Positions 36,964 to 45,979 of a stretch of DNA of 64,000 nucleotides are shown piece by piece (within the stretch, counting starts at the first letter, position 1; the number at the start of each line of letters is the position of its first letter). The notes beneath the pieces are model-generated. The model made no database searches. It was not told the origin of the DNA and saw nothing but the letters and a program-made list of their open reading frames with translations. A program made the position numbers and the translations under genes. Source of the stretch: Agarilytica sp045430285 (GTDB lineage: Bacteria > Pseudomonadota > Gammaproteobacteria > Pseudomonadales > Cellvibrionaceae); assembly GCA_045430285.1 (NCBI GenBank), contig JAILXV010000003.1:62001-126000 (forward strand), in the 5' to 3' direction.

Positions 36964-37039
36964 CGATCACCGATCACCGATCACCGATCACCGATCACCG
37001 ATCACCGATCACCGATCACCGATCACCGATCACCGATCA
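36964..37039. repeat. 7-bp tandem repeat array (CGATCAC)
   Basis: Ten complete head-to-tail copies of CGATCAC, plus a final CGATCA, with no mismatch. The array begins one base after the stop codon of the minus-strand MalM-like gene and lies 229 bp before the next gene. A unit not divisible by three and perfect identity are features of a length-variable microsatellite. Confidence 0.95.
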
Positions 37040-37040
37040 T

Positions 37041-38636
37041 TTATATAATAAATACACCAAGGCTTTTTGGCATACGATGATCTTTCAAGTTTTCCTTCGC
37101 CCACTCCAAAAACATATCCACCTTCAGGCTTTTCGGTTTTTCCCAATAATCAAATCTCGAGAGCAGCCATACATATTCCTGGAGGTACCCTTGATCCTCT
37201 ATGAGTAGCACATCATCAAAATATGTATTACCCCAGTCTTCTGACTTGCTTTTTCCTTCTCGTACAAAACGCATCATCTTCGTCCAGGCCTTAAACTCCC
37301 TTTCAAAACTCCCGTAAACTCCGTGATCTTCAATATCTTGCCTTAGGGATGCACCATATATGAGGAGCGCAAATAATGCTCCTTTGCTTTTTTGAGTTAG
37401 GTGGAAACTTTCTTTTCCTAAGGTAATTCCAGGCGCACCCAAATCAATTGCGTCACTTTCTATTTCTGTTTCAGACATGAGCTTTTCTACGAGTTTAGAC
37501 ATTTCAGGAACAGCGTACCCTTCCTTGACGCCTGCACGAACTTTCAAAAACACATCGTTCTTCTCAGCAATGTAAACATACGAATGATATCGCTTACCCT
37601 TGTCAAGAATCTTAAACTCTGCAACTAACGCCCGCATTCCGTCAAAGCTAATCTCACGCGATCCTAAAAGGTCTACCTTTTCGTAAAAACCAGATTTCAC
37701 CAACTCCTTTAATTGGTAAATTTCAGTTGCAAAGGCATGATTAAGAATATACTGGCGAGCAACATCTGGATAAAGGATTACTGGATAGGCGTACAAATCA
37801 AACTTTGTGCGCTCTGCTTTTTCTGTATAAGAGTAAGAGTAAACATGCCCATTTGACAACGCTGGAAAAGAGGTAGACCCCATAAATTCAAATCCGGGAA
37901 TATCATACGGGACTTTAATTTTTTCGAAACCTAAGTAGTGAACAAAGATTCCTGAGGTATCTGTTTTTTTCGTCACATCCCAATCCAGGGTTACTTCACC
38001 GCTAACGGAAAACGGTATGTTCGACGTTTGACTGCTCCCAGGGAGTGAAATGTATGTTGATCCAGACATGTATCCCCCTCCCGCCTGATATCGAGTAATC
38101 GCTTTAGATTGCCCCTTAAGATTGGGGTTCACATACATGACCAGATATCTTTCATTGGGTTTTAAGTGCATTACTGCACCTAAGTAATAACCACCAAAGA
38201 CATCTTTCTTCCACTCTAAACTTGGAAAAAACTGACGTAATGGCCGTTTATTTTCATCCAACAATAAAAATAAAGGGCTCACGATATGTTCGCTGGAAGA
38301 AGCCCTTCCAAACATCAGCTTGCCAAATTCACCTGCCAAATGGCTTTTTATTTGAACTGGGGTGTCTTCAGTGATCGCAGATAATTCAATAGCAGAGAAA
38401 TAACTTTTCCCCTCAGGAAATAGTCTTACTAAAGACTTAGGCCCTAATTTAACACCGACTTCCCCTCCAGAAATCTTAACGTAACTCATTTCTTCGAAAT
38501 TAACGCAACATGTAGGTGCAGCCTCTAACATAGAAGAGAGCTTGGGAACGGGCGACGCGCAGCCCCACAAAGCACTTACGAAAAACCCCAAATATATAAA
38601 TTTAATTTTCTTCTTGGATAATTTTAATTTACTCAT
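37041..38636 (-). CDS. Large lipoprotein with MalM-like N-terminal domain
   Basis: About 531 residues from the preferred ATG at 38636; an upstream ATG at 38684 adds 16 residues that spoil the signal. Lipobox LWGC lies at residues 22-25. Residues 38-180 resemble MalM, the periplasmic protein of the maltose operon (PTCCVNFEEMSYVKI, LFPEGKSYFSAIELS). The remaining 350 residues are unrecognised and end in a helical region. No sugar transport genes adjoin it. An envelope location is secure; the role is not. Confidence 0.65.
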   Translation of the reverse strand: MSKLKLSKKKIKFIYLGFFVSALWGCASPVPKLSSMLEAAPTCCVNFEEMSYVKISGGEVGVKLGPKSLVRLFPEGKSYFSAIELSAITEDTPVQIKSHLAGEFGKLMFGRASSSEHIVSPLFLLLDENKRPLRQFFPSLEWKKDVFGGYYLGAVMHLKPNERYLVMYVNPNLKGQSKAITRYQAGGGYMSGSTYISLPGSSQTSNIPFSVSGEVTLDWDVTKKTDTSGIFVHYLGFEKIKVPYDIPGFEFMGSTSFPALSNGHVYSYSYTEKAERTKFDLYAYPVILYPDVARQYILNHAFATEIYQLKELVKSGFYEKVDLLGSREISFDGMRALVAEFKILDKGKRYHSYVYIAEKNDVFLKVRAGVKEGYAVPEMSKLVEKLMSETEIESDAIDLGAPGITLGKESFHLTQKSKGALFALLIYGASLRQDIEDHGVYGSFEREFKAWTKMMRFVREGKSKSEDWGNTYFDDVLLIEDQGYLQEYVWLLSRFDYWEKPKSLKVDMFLEWAKENLKDHRMPKSLGVFII

Positions 38637-38927
38637 AAAAACTACTGCTTTATCTACACTATCCATATTGATAACAGTTAGCACCTAAACATTGAAGACC
38701 AATAGCTATCTAATTAATGCGAACTTCTATCAAAGCTATTATCATAAAAAACACAAATATCTAACTACTGCGCTGACGTACCTTTCGAGTCAAACACCTT
38801 GCCATATTGGCTTTATGGAATAAAACTTAGCCTCCAACTATCACATGATAACTATACGACTTCATATTAAACTTCGCTCTTCAAGATCAAGTTTATTTAT
38901 ACGATATATTTACTTGGTTACTACGAT

Positions 38928-39335
38928 TTAGAATCTAAAGCGATAACCAATAGAAAAATAGATTTTTCCAAAACCATCATCGGCATCAAACCCCTCATCC
39001 TCAAGCTCATCAATACGATCAGCTAAACCCCCATCGTCAGCAATAAACAGTAAATCAAACTCAAACCCGTGCTTCTGATTACTTCCAAAACCAACGCTTT
39101 GCCCGACTCCAATAGACCATCCCTCAAAAGACTCGTATTCCTCGTCACTACAACTACTAAAAAAGCAAGTCTGAGTACTGATTACTCCATTTGTCCCATA
39201 GTTCAAAACAAGGCGAGGCCGCCATACGTTTTCAGCCTCGTCAAGATAATACCGAAGCCCCACATTGTAACCAAGGTCATCGCCAGCTGAGCCGAGCCCG
39301 ACGGATCCATAAAGATTTTTAGTCTGTCTCAGCAT
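38928..39335 (-). pseudogene. Truncated outer-membrane beta-barrel protein
   Basis: From about residue 61 of an open frame beginning at 39515 the protein looks like an outer-membrane barrel: alternating strands (NLYGSVGLGS, GYNVGLRYYLDE, PRLVLNYGT, GWSIGVGQSVGFG, GKIYFSIGYRFRF) ending in aromatic Phe. The upstream 60 residues are arginine/proline-rich, not signal-like, and their nominal start lies in a terminator loop, so the true 5' end with signal peptide is missing. This looks like a gene cut by the arrival of the accessory DNA. Confidence 0.6.
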
Positions 39336-39490
39336 AGGGGAAGTTGACACAGCCACCCGACAGCATAAGCCACGTAGGGTTCGCCCACGTGGCGGGTAGG
39401 TGCTTTTAGGGCGGGGAAGCGCGTCTTTTTGCGCTGGGGGAGGTATGGCCTGGAAAGGGTTATGGAGTTTGGCGTAGCGTTTGCGCAGAC

Positions 39491-39530
39491 TAGAAAAACA
39501 AAAGCCGCTTGGCATTACTGCTAAGCGGCT
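39491..39530 (-). terminator. Rho-independent terminator, minus strand
   Basis: An 11-bp stem (AGCCGCTTGGC with its complement, one G-T pair) around ATTACT. On the minus strand it is followed by TTTGTTTTTC. It ends the orphan Rhs/DUF4279 operon. Confidence 0.75.
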
Positions 39531-39600
39531 AAAAGAAAAGATTTTGCAAACGCCATGACATACGACAGAGCGGCATTATTCCCCTATGCAGACTGCAAGG

Positions 39601-39676
39601 CTGCCCGGAGACACGTAGTGACGGAGGTGATCTCTCGGAGTGAATAAGGCCTGACTAACAACAAATCGACGCCCCA
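39601..39676. repeat. Diverged direct repeat, copy 1
   Basis: Matches 40117-40190 in the same orientation over about 75 bases, sharing CACRTAGTGACGGAGRTGA and the CGA..CGCCCC end. Each copy lies just downstream of a DUF4279 gene. Confidence 0.5.
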
Positions 39677-39690
39677 TTAAATTCACCAAG

Positions 39691-40101
39691 TTACTCTTCA
39701 TACGCATCATAGGAAAAGACAACGTCCACTCCATGAAAAGTCAAAATATTCAACATGTCTTTCTTCAGGATCACATTTCCAAAAGAATGCTTATCGTCAG
39801 AAACTTCTATGTCGCAAAACAAGTCGATCCATACCGTATCCACACCATGAAGACCACTAATCGGCGTCTTCAAACTATTCAAAATATCGAAAACAAATGA
39901 TATGTGATCTTCTGCATTCTCAGAAGAAACCAAATCTGTCGAATAAAAACGCCAACCACCCGTTTTATCAGTACGGCTCTTCCCAGATTTACTTTTGTGT
40001 AGATCCCCCTTACAAAAAGAACTCGAAGGGTTTACAGATATCGCTTCTGTAACCGTATCAGGGCTTAAACTATCACCTCGAACCTCTATAGCTATATACA
40101 T
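39691..40101 (-). CDS. DUF4279 protein, putative immunity protein
   Basis: 136 residues of the DUF4279 family: MYIAIEVRGDSLSPDTVTEAI at the N-terminus, then GGWRFYSTD in the core and a C-terminal strand region. DUF4279 genes often lie beside polymorphic toxin genes, where an immunity role is assumed. This is the second of two in tandem after the orphan Rhs tip and, with the repeat copies flanking both, suggests duplication. Low similarity to its neighbour indicates different targets or old divergence. Confidence 0.7.
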   Translation of the reverse strand: MYIAIEVRGDSLSPDTVTEAISVNPSSSFCKGDLHKSKSGKSRTDKTGGWRFYSTDLVSSENAEDHISFVFDILNSLKTPISGLHGVDTVWIDLFCDIEVSDDKHSFGNVILKKDMLNILTFHGVDVVFSYDAYEE

Positions 40102-40116
40102 TTTCTAAAGTCTTCC

Positions 40117-40190
40117 TGGCGGCACATAGTGACGGAGATGACCGCTCCGAATGCACAAAGCCCAGTTAATAAATTTTCGATCCGCCCCCT
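40117..40190. repeat. Diverged direct repeat, copy 2
   Basis: Second copy of the repeat at 39601-39676, lying between the two DUF4279 genes. It supports stepwise addition of immunity-gene units. Confidence 0.5.
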
Positions 40191-40213
40191 TAACTCCTAT
40201 TTGATCTTAGGGA

Positions 40214-40621
40214 TCAATATATGCAAACAGCAAAATCAGCCTGAAGGCCCGCAAGCTTGCGAATCGTTTCAGCTTCAAGGTAAACATCTAAATCCGATGC
40301 TTCAGTATCATCATCAACCCATACGAATGAACCAATACCACTATCCAATCCATACTCTTCAATCAAAGCGTTAATTTCTTTCGCCTTCGGATACAGCATA
40401 TCTAATACTTTTAAAACTTGACTGTTTATTGAGTCATCTTCCGTTTTTTTAATTCCTAAAGTCCAATAGGATGACGCTGAAACACTTCTGCTATTTTTAA
40501 TAGGTATTTTTTCCCCATACTGGCAGCATTCCATAGGAATTATCCCCAACTTTTCAGACCACTCATCCACGCCCAAAACAACGCCATCTTTACTTAAACT
40601 ATATAGTGTTTCAACAATCAT
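40214..40621 (-). CDS. DUF4279-like protein, probable cognate immunity
   Basis: 135 residues. The core SASSYWTLGIKKTEDDSI and C-terminal LDVYLEAETIRKLAGLQADFAVCIY fit DUF4279. It starts 7 bases after the stop codon of the orphan Rhs tip, the usual toxin-immunity spacing, so it is the best candidate to neutralise that tip. The family match is weaker than for the next gene. Confidence 0.65.
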   Translation of the reverse strand: MIVETLYSLSKDGVVLGVDEWSEKLGIIPMECCQYGEKIPIKNSRSVSASSYWTLGIKKTEDDSINSQVLKVLDMLYPKAKEINALIEEYGLDSGIGSFVWVDDDTEASDLDVYLEAETIRKLAGLQADFAVCIY

Positions 40622-40628
40622 ATAATAT

Positions 40629-41687
40629 TCACTTCGTTAGAGGAGCTAAACGCTTTAGCTCTTCAAATGAGTAAGTTGACTCAATCAATGTCCCATCCTT
40701 AGCTTTCAAAAATACTTTCTTAGAATTTTTATCTATTAACATATCAAATTGAGCATTCTTTTTATTAGTACCCGTCATAAGCGCTTTAGCTGCATGAGCA
40801 TCTATCCCTTGTTTTTTCAAATAGCTAGTTTTCAACACTTTCAACTTCCCTAGTTTGACCAGCTCCCCACCAATATCACACGCACCAGAATTATGGCTAA
40901 GAACTTTACTTTCACCAACAAAGTAGTTGTGATTATTAGCAATCGTTAAATTATATACCTTGATGATTTTCGTAAGTTTGGTTAATTTTTCAACTTCAAC
41001 ATATACACCATTTTGATCTAAAAGCCTATTAGATAAAACTAGTGAATCAGCATCAACCCACTCACCAATAATTGGAATATAAAATGGATGACCTGACGTC
41101 GCTCTAACCAAATCTCCATGACCCAAAGTCACATCAACTAAATTTTTATCACCGCCCCCTTCAATCAAGTGGGTTACTTCTTGAAGAGATACTTCAGAAG
41201 TTTCTTCACTGTAGGACCAAACACGATCTCCTATCTCAATATCTTTAATTGAAACTAACCCATGCTCAGTTGAGACTAAAGTTTCACCGCTAAAACTATT
41301 CGGGGAGCAGAGTTTTTTGAATAATCGTTGAGTCGTTTTAACTGGTAGCTTACTAGCAATAATCACTAACCCAAGCTCAAAAGCAGACATATCTCCTTCG
41401 CCAGTCGCAAATTGAAAGACATCATAAGTTGTAGTAGCAATATTTGTTAAAGTTCCCACAACATTAATCGCGGACATCACTCCGCTCATAGTAAATGCAT
41501 TGCCACTTGGATCAATCATGTTCCCAGGATCAGCACCGGCATAAAGATACTTATGCAATGTAATCGGATCATAATTATTCCCTGCCCAAGTATCCATCTG
41601 ACTGAACCTTCCAACGCCCTGGTCATAATATCTCGCACGCAAATAATATGGGTCAAAAAGGCGCTGCCTTCTGGCCATTCCGAGCAA
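40629..41687 (-). CDS. Orphan Rhs tip with HINT and C-terminal toxin domain
   Basis: 352 residues. After a non-homologous leader, residues 14-62 are the last part of an Rhs core (YYLRARYYDQGVGRFSQMDTW, LYAGADPG, IDPSGN). Residues 129-265 are a HINT autoprocessing domain (SFSGETLV, SGHPFY, NHNYFVG, VLSHN). The final 85 residues are a different toxin tip (GIDAHAAKALMTGT, FDMLIDKNSKKVFLKAKDG) resembling polymorphic toxin type 33. No signal, no YD repeats: this is a silent cassette that needs recombination onto a full rhs gene to be delivered. Confidence 0.8.
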   Translation of the reverse strand: MLGMARRQRLFDPYYLRARYYDQGVGRFSQMDTWAGNNYDPITLHKYLYAGADPGNMIDPSGNAFTMSGVMSAINVVGTLTNIATTTYDVFQFATGEGDMSAFELGLVIIASKLPVKTTQRLFKKLCSPNSFSGETLVSTEHGLVSIKDIEIGDRVWSYSEETSEVSLQEVTHLIEGGGDKNLVDVTLGHGDLVRATSGHPFYIPIIGEWVDADSLVLSNRLLDQNGVYVEVEKLTKLTKIIKVYNLTIANNHNYFVGESKVLSHNSGACDIGGELVKLGKLKVLKTSYLKKQGIDAHAAKALMTGTNKKNAQFDMLIDKNSKKVFLKAKDGTLIESTYSFEELKRLAPLTK

Positions 41688-41774
41688 ATCAACTCAATTT
41701 GAGTATGAATCTCAACCTATTGATTTACAAAGATAAACCCTCCAAACGTATCCACCAGCTGCTATCTATAAACC

Positions 41775-41844
41775 ATCTTCTCAAAAACCTGAAAATATGA
41801 GAAGATAGCGCTTAACCTTCTCATTTTCCACCACTTTTGAGAAG
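41775..41844. promoter_or_regulatory. Two matched operators upstream of fic
   Basis: CTTCTCA, 14 bases, TGAGAAG occurs twice: 41777-41804 (extended to ATCTTCTCA/TGAGAAGAT, 41775-41806) and 41817-41844. Centres are 40 bp apart, close to four helical turns. The second site ends 39 bp before the fic start. Likely sites for autoregulation by the winged helix of the Fic protein or another dimeric regulator. Confidence 0.6.
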
Positions 41845-41883
41845 CAAGAGTCAAAACATCTCATAAAACGGGTATTCTGAAGC

Positions 41884-42951
41884 ATGGTTGGCACCAAATT
41901 GAACAAGTTACCACCGACTGAAGAACTGGAAACACCGGCTGTTCTGAGAGCGCTTGTTGAGGCTCATAGGCACTTGGCTGAACTCAAAGGTGTGGCCAAA
42001 ACCATCCCCAACGAGGGCATTCTAATATCGACTCTTTCACTACAGGAAGCTCAAAGTAGCTCAGAAATTGAAAACATTATTACGACCCAAGACGCGCTTT
42101 ACAAACAAGAACTTCAGACCAGCGTTTCGGATCCTGTCGCTAAAGAAGTTGCGTACTACGCCGCCGCACTACGGTCAGGCTTCGACAAAGTAAAACAGCA
42201 AGACGCGCTTACCTTAAATACGATCATGGAAGTGCAACAAACACTTGAAGGCAATAGAGCGGGCTTCAGAAAAACACCCGGAACAGTGCTTAAAAATGAC
42301 AGAACAGGCGATGTTGTATTTGAACCTCCTTCACCTGAATTAGTACCACAGTACATGTCAGACCTTGAGTCATTTATTAATACCGATCAGAAGCTTGACC
42401 CATTAGTTTGCATGGCGCTCATTCATCACCAGTTTGAAACGATTCACCCCTTTTATGACGGTAATGGTCGAACAGGACGAATCATTAATATCCTTTATCT
42501 GGTATTGACTGGCCTCCTAGATACACCAATTTTATATTTGAGCCGATTCATAAACCAAACTAAAGATGAATATTATACAGAACTTCAAAATGTTCGAGAC
42601 ACAGACGAATGGGAGGCTTGGCTTCTCTATGTACTCAGAGGAGTTAGTTTAACAGCACTGCACACTATTGATTTAGTTCAGAAAATCCAAAAGCTTTTAA
42701 TTCGGCTAAAACAGGAAATACGCGAAAACCACAAATTTTACAGCCAAGACCTTATTAATAATTTGTTTCGCCACCCATACACCAAAGTCGCTTTTCTAGA
42801 AGAGGACCTGGGTGTTTCACGTGCTACTGCGACACGCTATTTAGATGCGCTTGCAGATGGCAACGTTCTTCAGAAGCATAAGCTCGGTAGAGAGAGCTTC
42901 TACACAAACCATTCACTTATTGATGTCTTGTTCAACACTCCGAATTTATAA
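41884..42951 (+). CDS. Fic family AMPylase with winged helix
   Basis: 355 residues. The Fic core motif HPFYDGNGRTGR is at about 188-199. An N-terminal inhibitory motif of the S/TxxxE(G/N) kind (SSEIEN, about 59-64) marks a class II, self-inhibited Fic protein. The C-terminal 70 residues form a winged helix (EDLGVSRATATRYLDAL). Such proteins transfer AMP to target proteins and often repress their own gene; the paired operators upstream fit. The target is unknown. Confidence 0.9.
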   Translation: MVGTKLNKLPPTEELETPAVLRALVEAHRHLAELKGVAKTIPNEGILISTLSLQEAQSSSEIENIITTQDALYKQELQTSVSDPVAKEVAYYAAALRSGFDKVKQQDALTLNTIMEVQQTLEGNRAGFRKTPGTVLKNDRTGDVVFEPPSPELVPQYMSDLESFINTDQKLDPLVCMALIHHQFETIHPFYDGNGRTGRIINILYLVLTGLLDTPILYLSRFINQTKDEYYTELQNVRDTDEWEAWLLYVLRGVSLTALHTIDLVQKIQKLLIRLKQEIRENHKFYSQDLINNLFRHPYTKVAFLEEDLGVSRATATRYLDALADGNVLQKHKLGRESFYTNHSLIDVLFNTPNL

Positions 42952-42959
42952 GGCCTTTA

Positions 42960-43799
42960 ATGACTATCAGCATAAATGTTACAAAAGCCCAGGAATCATT
43001 TATCAACAAAACTAAAAATATGCAAACGGTGCTTCAATCAAACTGCTGCCCTACGCACCTTTATGCGATCGGAGTAGTACTGATTTTACTTTCTCTTTTA
43101 ATATTTCCAATAACCAAAAACATTTACTTTTTTGAGTTCTACATCATATTTGGATCAATCTTGTTGTCATTTGGATTGATCTGGGAATCCTTTAATTTTA
43201 TTAAGAAATTTGGGAAAGAAAATATCATTATATCGTTTTTCTTGGGGATTCCAGGAAGCACGCTCGTAGCAACAATATCGGCCGCCTTGGCAAGTCAACT
43301 TGTAAATCAAGCTACCTCCATGGATCCCAATCAGTTTAAATACAGTACCACAATATTGACAACTATCTGCCTCCCTATTGTAATCGCATACGCTATAGCG
43401 ATTATTTTGGCTGTCGGATACACTCTATGGTTTCCATTACATCTTCTCGGTTCATTTCTAAGAACCTATCTAAAGCTGTTTTTATTGAACCCCGTTGAAA
43501 CAACCAAAGTCAATCTTTTACATACCGGTAGAGCACTTGCAGCAATTGCTCTTTCCACCCAAATCTTCTTTTTTCTTGATGCAATGCCACGTAAGATCAG
43601 TGACGAAATAATGACTGGAACGAAAGTACTCGTCATATTGGCCGATTTCTATAGCCATGGACCATGCATAAACATTAAAGTACATGAACGATTTAGATTC
43701 ATTGACAAAGACAAAATTAATGTGGCCGGCTATAAAGATGGAAACTTTTATTTCACCACCAAAAAATGCATTAAAAGTTCAGATTACAACCAGCCATAG
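42960..43799 (+). CDS. Hypothetical membrane protein after fic
   Basis: 279 residues with six predicted helices (about 29-46, 51-68, 83-104, 120-150, 185-205) and a soluble C-terminal tail of about 70 residues. It starts 8 bases after the fic stop codon and is probably cotranscribed. No family recognised. It could be a partner or simply a passenger. Confidence 0.6.
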   Translation: MTISINVTKAQESFINKTKNMQTVLQSNCCPTHLYAIGVVLILLSLLIFPITKNIYFFEFYIIFGSILLSFGLIWESFNFIKKFGKENIIISFFLGIPGSTLVATISAALASQLVNQATSMDPNQFKYSTTILTTICLPIVIAYAIAIILAVGYTLWFPLHLLGSFLRTYLKLFLLNPVETTKVNLLHTGRALAAIALSTQIFFFLDAMPRKISDEIMTGTKVLVILADFYSHGPCINIKVHERFRFIDKDKINVAGYKDGNFYFTTKKCIKSSDYNQP

Positions 43800-43829
43800 G
43801 CGCCGTCTCTGCATTCACCATTTTGATAA

Positions 43830-44768
43830 CTAAACCATTTTTTCTTTATCCAACTGCCATTTAATTATTTCTTGAGCTTTTATAAAACTAGCTCCGTAGA
43901 TCCGCTCGTAATCTTCTGCGATTGGATAGCCGTGATAAACATCAGTTAAATCATCCCACCATGGATCTTCACTCTGACCGCAGCCTAAATACCGACCTGG
44001 AAATACTTCACCGCAAATGAGAGAATCAAATTCTTCTTTTTCTAGGGTGACGCCTCTACAGCTATAGTCATTAAAATAAAAATTCACATCGAATTTTTTA
44101 AGCCGTTTAATCAAACGATAAAAGCTAAGCAACTGAGAACGTCCACCGGCACCAACGTGACCACTAATATGCCATGCTCTCTGAAGAAGTTTATATTTCA
44201 ATTCTGAAAACTGTAGCACGATAAAGGCTTGTGCAATTTCGGTGTTTTCTCTGACGAAAAATATCTTTTCAGGTTTAGCCTCTTTAATTTCGTTATGATA
44301 CCAAAGCGGATCTGCCATCCCTCTGTCATCATTAGAAAAAGGATGCGACTTACCCTCTGCCAACCATCTTTCATTGACCCCAAAAGCCTCACAAAACTTT
44401 CTCATAAACTCAAAGGTTGGCTCGTCATCACCATGAAAATATTTATCAAGATCTCCCACTCGATCAAGACTCATAACCTTCGCCATTTGTGACACCGTGA
44501 ACCTTGAATAATTTCTACCTTCATTCATTAGATCTAAAATATGCCGAAATCTTTTAGATATTTTTTCAGCCTCAGTTTCAATACGAGGCTCTTCAACTAG
44601 GACGGCCTCGTCAGCTTGATCTGATGCTAAATCTGGATCATCATTCTCATATTTGTTGTCACTGTCGTTTTTATTTCTTCTGATCAAAAACCCCCAAATT
44701 ACCCAAAGGGCTGATACACCTACTCCTGAAAAAAGCCATTCCTTATTAGCAACTATATAGTCAACCAT
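43830..44768 (-). CDS. Membrane-anchored helix-turn-helix protein
   Basis: 312 residues. One helix near residues 12-29 anchors it, followed by an acidic stretch. Residues 85-155 look like an XRE-type DNA-binding domain (FTVSQMAKVMSL...GDDEPTFEFMRKFCEAFGVNERWLAEGKSHPF). The remaining 150 residues are unrecognised, with aromatic, cysteine-containing segments (YSCRGVT, YLGCGQSEDPWWDD). A membrane-tethered regulator is the simplest reading. Confidence 0.55.
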   Translation of the reverse strand: MVDYIVANKEWLFSGVGVSALWVIWGFLIRRNKNDSDNKYENDDPDLASDQADEAVLVEEPRIETEAEKISKRFRHILDLMNEGRNYSRFTVSQMAKVMSLDRVGDLDKYFHGDDEPTFEFMRKFCEAFGVNERWLAEGKSHPFSNDDRGMADPLWYHNEIKEAKPEKIFFVRENTEIAQAFIVLQFSELKYKLLQRAWHISGHVGAGGRSQLLSFYRLIKRLKKFDVNFYFNDYSCRGVTLEKEEFDSLICGEVFPGRYLGCGQSEDPWWDDLTDVYHGYPIAEDYERIYGASFIKAQEIIKWQLDKEKMV

Positions 44769-45024
44769 TAGTTCACCCCATTACAGTATTAATTAATCGA
44801 AAACACATCATTGATTCACACGTCTCAGATTGATGTTTAACACTGTCAGGAGAGGCAACTCAATAGATTTTGCGAGATTTCGAAACTTAGTGGCACCGAA
44901 TGCTTCTTAAGCGATAAAAGCACACTTTCAGGACGCGAAAAGTTTGCCAAATCCTACATATATGCGGTTTGCGGCAATTTGTATAAAACCGCTGACACAA
45001 ATTCATGCCATTAGAAATCGGCAT

Positions 45025-45975
45025 CTAGTGCCCCACGGAAGCCGGATGAGTGCGGGAGTGCACTTCCTCAAGCTTTTTAATGCCCACATGGGTATAGATT
45101 TGTGTCGTCGAAATATCTGAATGCCCAAGCATAACCTGTACATGCCGAATATCGGCGCCATTATCCAGCATGGAAGTTGCCACCGCATGCCTAAAGACAT
45201 GGCAGGCCCCCTCTACGTTGATACCGGAACGACGGATGTACTTACCCACCCTTTGACCAACTTGATCGGCGGTGCAGGGGGAGCCACTCGGTGAGATAAA
45301 GACAAAGTCTTCTGACTCAAAGCTCAAACATTGTGGCCGAACGTCATTGAGGTAGTGTCGCAGCCACTTACAGGTACGCTCAAGGATGGGTAAACGTCGA
45401 TCCTTCATGCCTTTCCCTTCAACCACCATCACAATCCTCTTCTTTAAATCGAGGTGACTCAGCCGAAGACGAATGAGTTCTGAACGGCGAATGGCACTCG
45501 CGTAAAATAATTCCATAATTGCTCGATCGAGGATACCCAGCTCATTACCTCGTAATAGAGGCTGGCGCAGAATAAGCTCTACTTCCTCATAGGAAGGCAC
45601 ATTGCGAGGTAACTTCTTTTGCGTTCGCGGCATTTCGAACTCTTCAAAATCCGCATTCGCAACGATCTTTCGTCGGTGCAATCGACGCATGAATAATTTG
45701 AGATCTGTTAAAAATTTGTGTTTTGAGTTTTGAGATAAGGGTTTTCCGTCCCGCTGTTTTCGATATTCATGTAAATAGACTCTGAAACCTTCCATCACTT
45801 CAAGATTGATATTATTAGGGTCGAGTAACTGATGAGACGAACACCACTGGCTAAAACGAGTCAACGACTGTCGCTTAGTGATAATGGTATTGGGGCTCAT
45901 ACCCATTGCCACGCAATCATCTAGATAAAAATCTATAGCTTGGTCAATCGTATTAATTTGTGGTGTTCGCCACAT
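45025..45975 (-). CDS. Tyrosine recombinase
   Basis: 316 residues. N-terminal SAM-like core-binding domain (TIDQAIDFYLDDCVAMGMSPNTIITKRQSLTRF), then catalytic domain with Arg in SAIRRSELIRL, HVFRHAVAT (His-x-x-Arg), LGHSDISTTQIYTH (His and Tyr nucleophile). Similar to XerC/integron-type integrases. GGAGG seven bases upstream. It is the last gene of the operon that includes the IS21-type transposase, an arrangement that suggests it resolves or integrates transposition products. Confidence 0.9.
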   Translation of the reverse strand: MWRTPQINTIDQAIDFYLDDCVAMGMSPNTIITKRQSLTRFSQWCSSHQLLDPNNINLEVMEGFRVYLHEYRKQRDGKPLSQNSKHKFLTDLKLFMRRLHRRKIVANADFEEFEMPRTQKKLPRNVPSYEEVELILRQPLLRGNELGILDRAIMELFYASAIRRSELIRLRLSHLDLKKRIVMVVEGKGMKDRRLPILERTCKWLRHYLNDVRPQCLSFESEDFVFISPSGSPCTADQVGQRVGKYIRRSGINVEGACHVFRHAVATSMLDNGADIRHVQVMLGHSDISTTQIYTHVGIKKLEEVHSRTHPASVGH

Positions 45976-45979
45976 AATT

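Noticed and set aside
36964..37039. CRISPR array
   Set aside because: The unit is only 7 bp with no spacers, so it is a simple tandem repeat.
36838..37208. Plus-strand frames made of repeated RSPITDH-like peptides
   Set aside because: They are the translation of the 7-bp CGATCAC array; three units give a seven-residue repeat in any frame, with no start site or homologous content.
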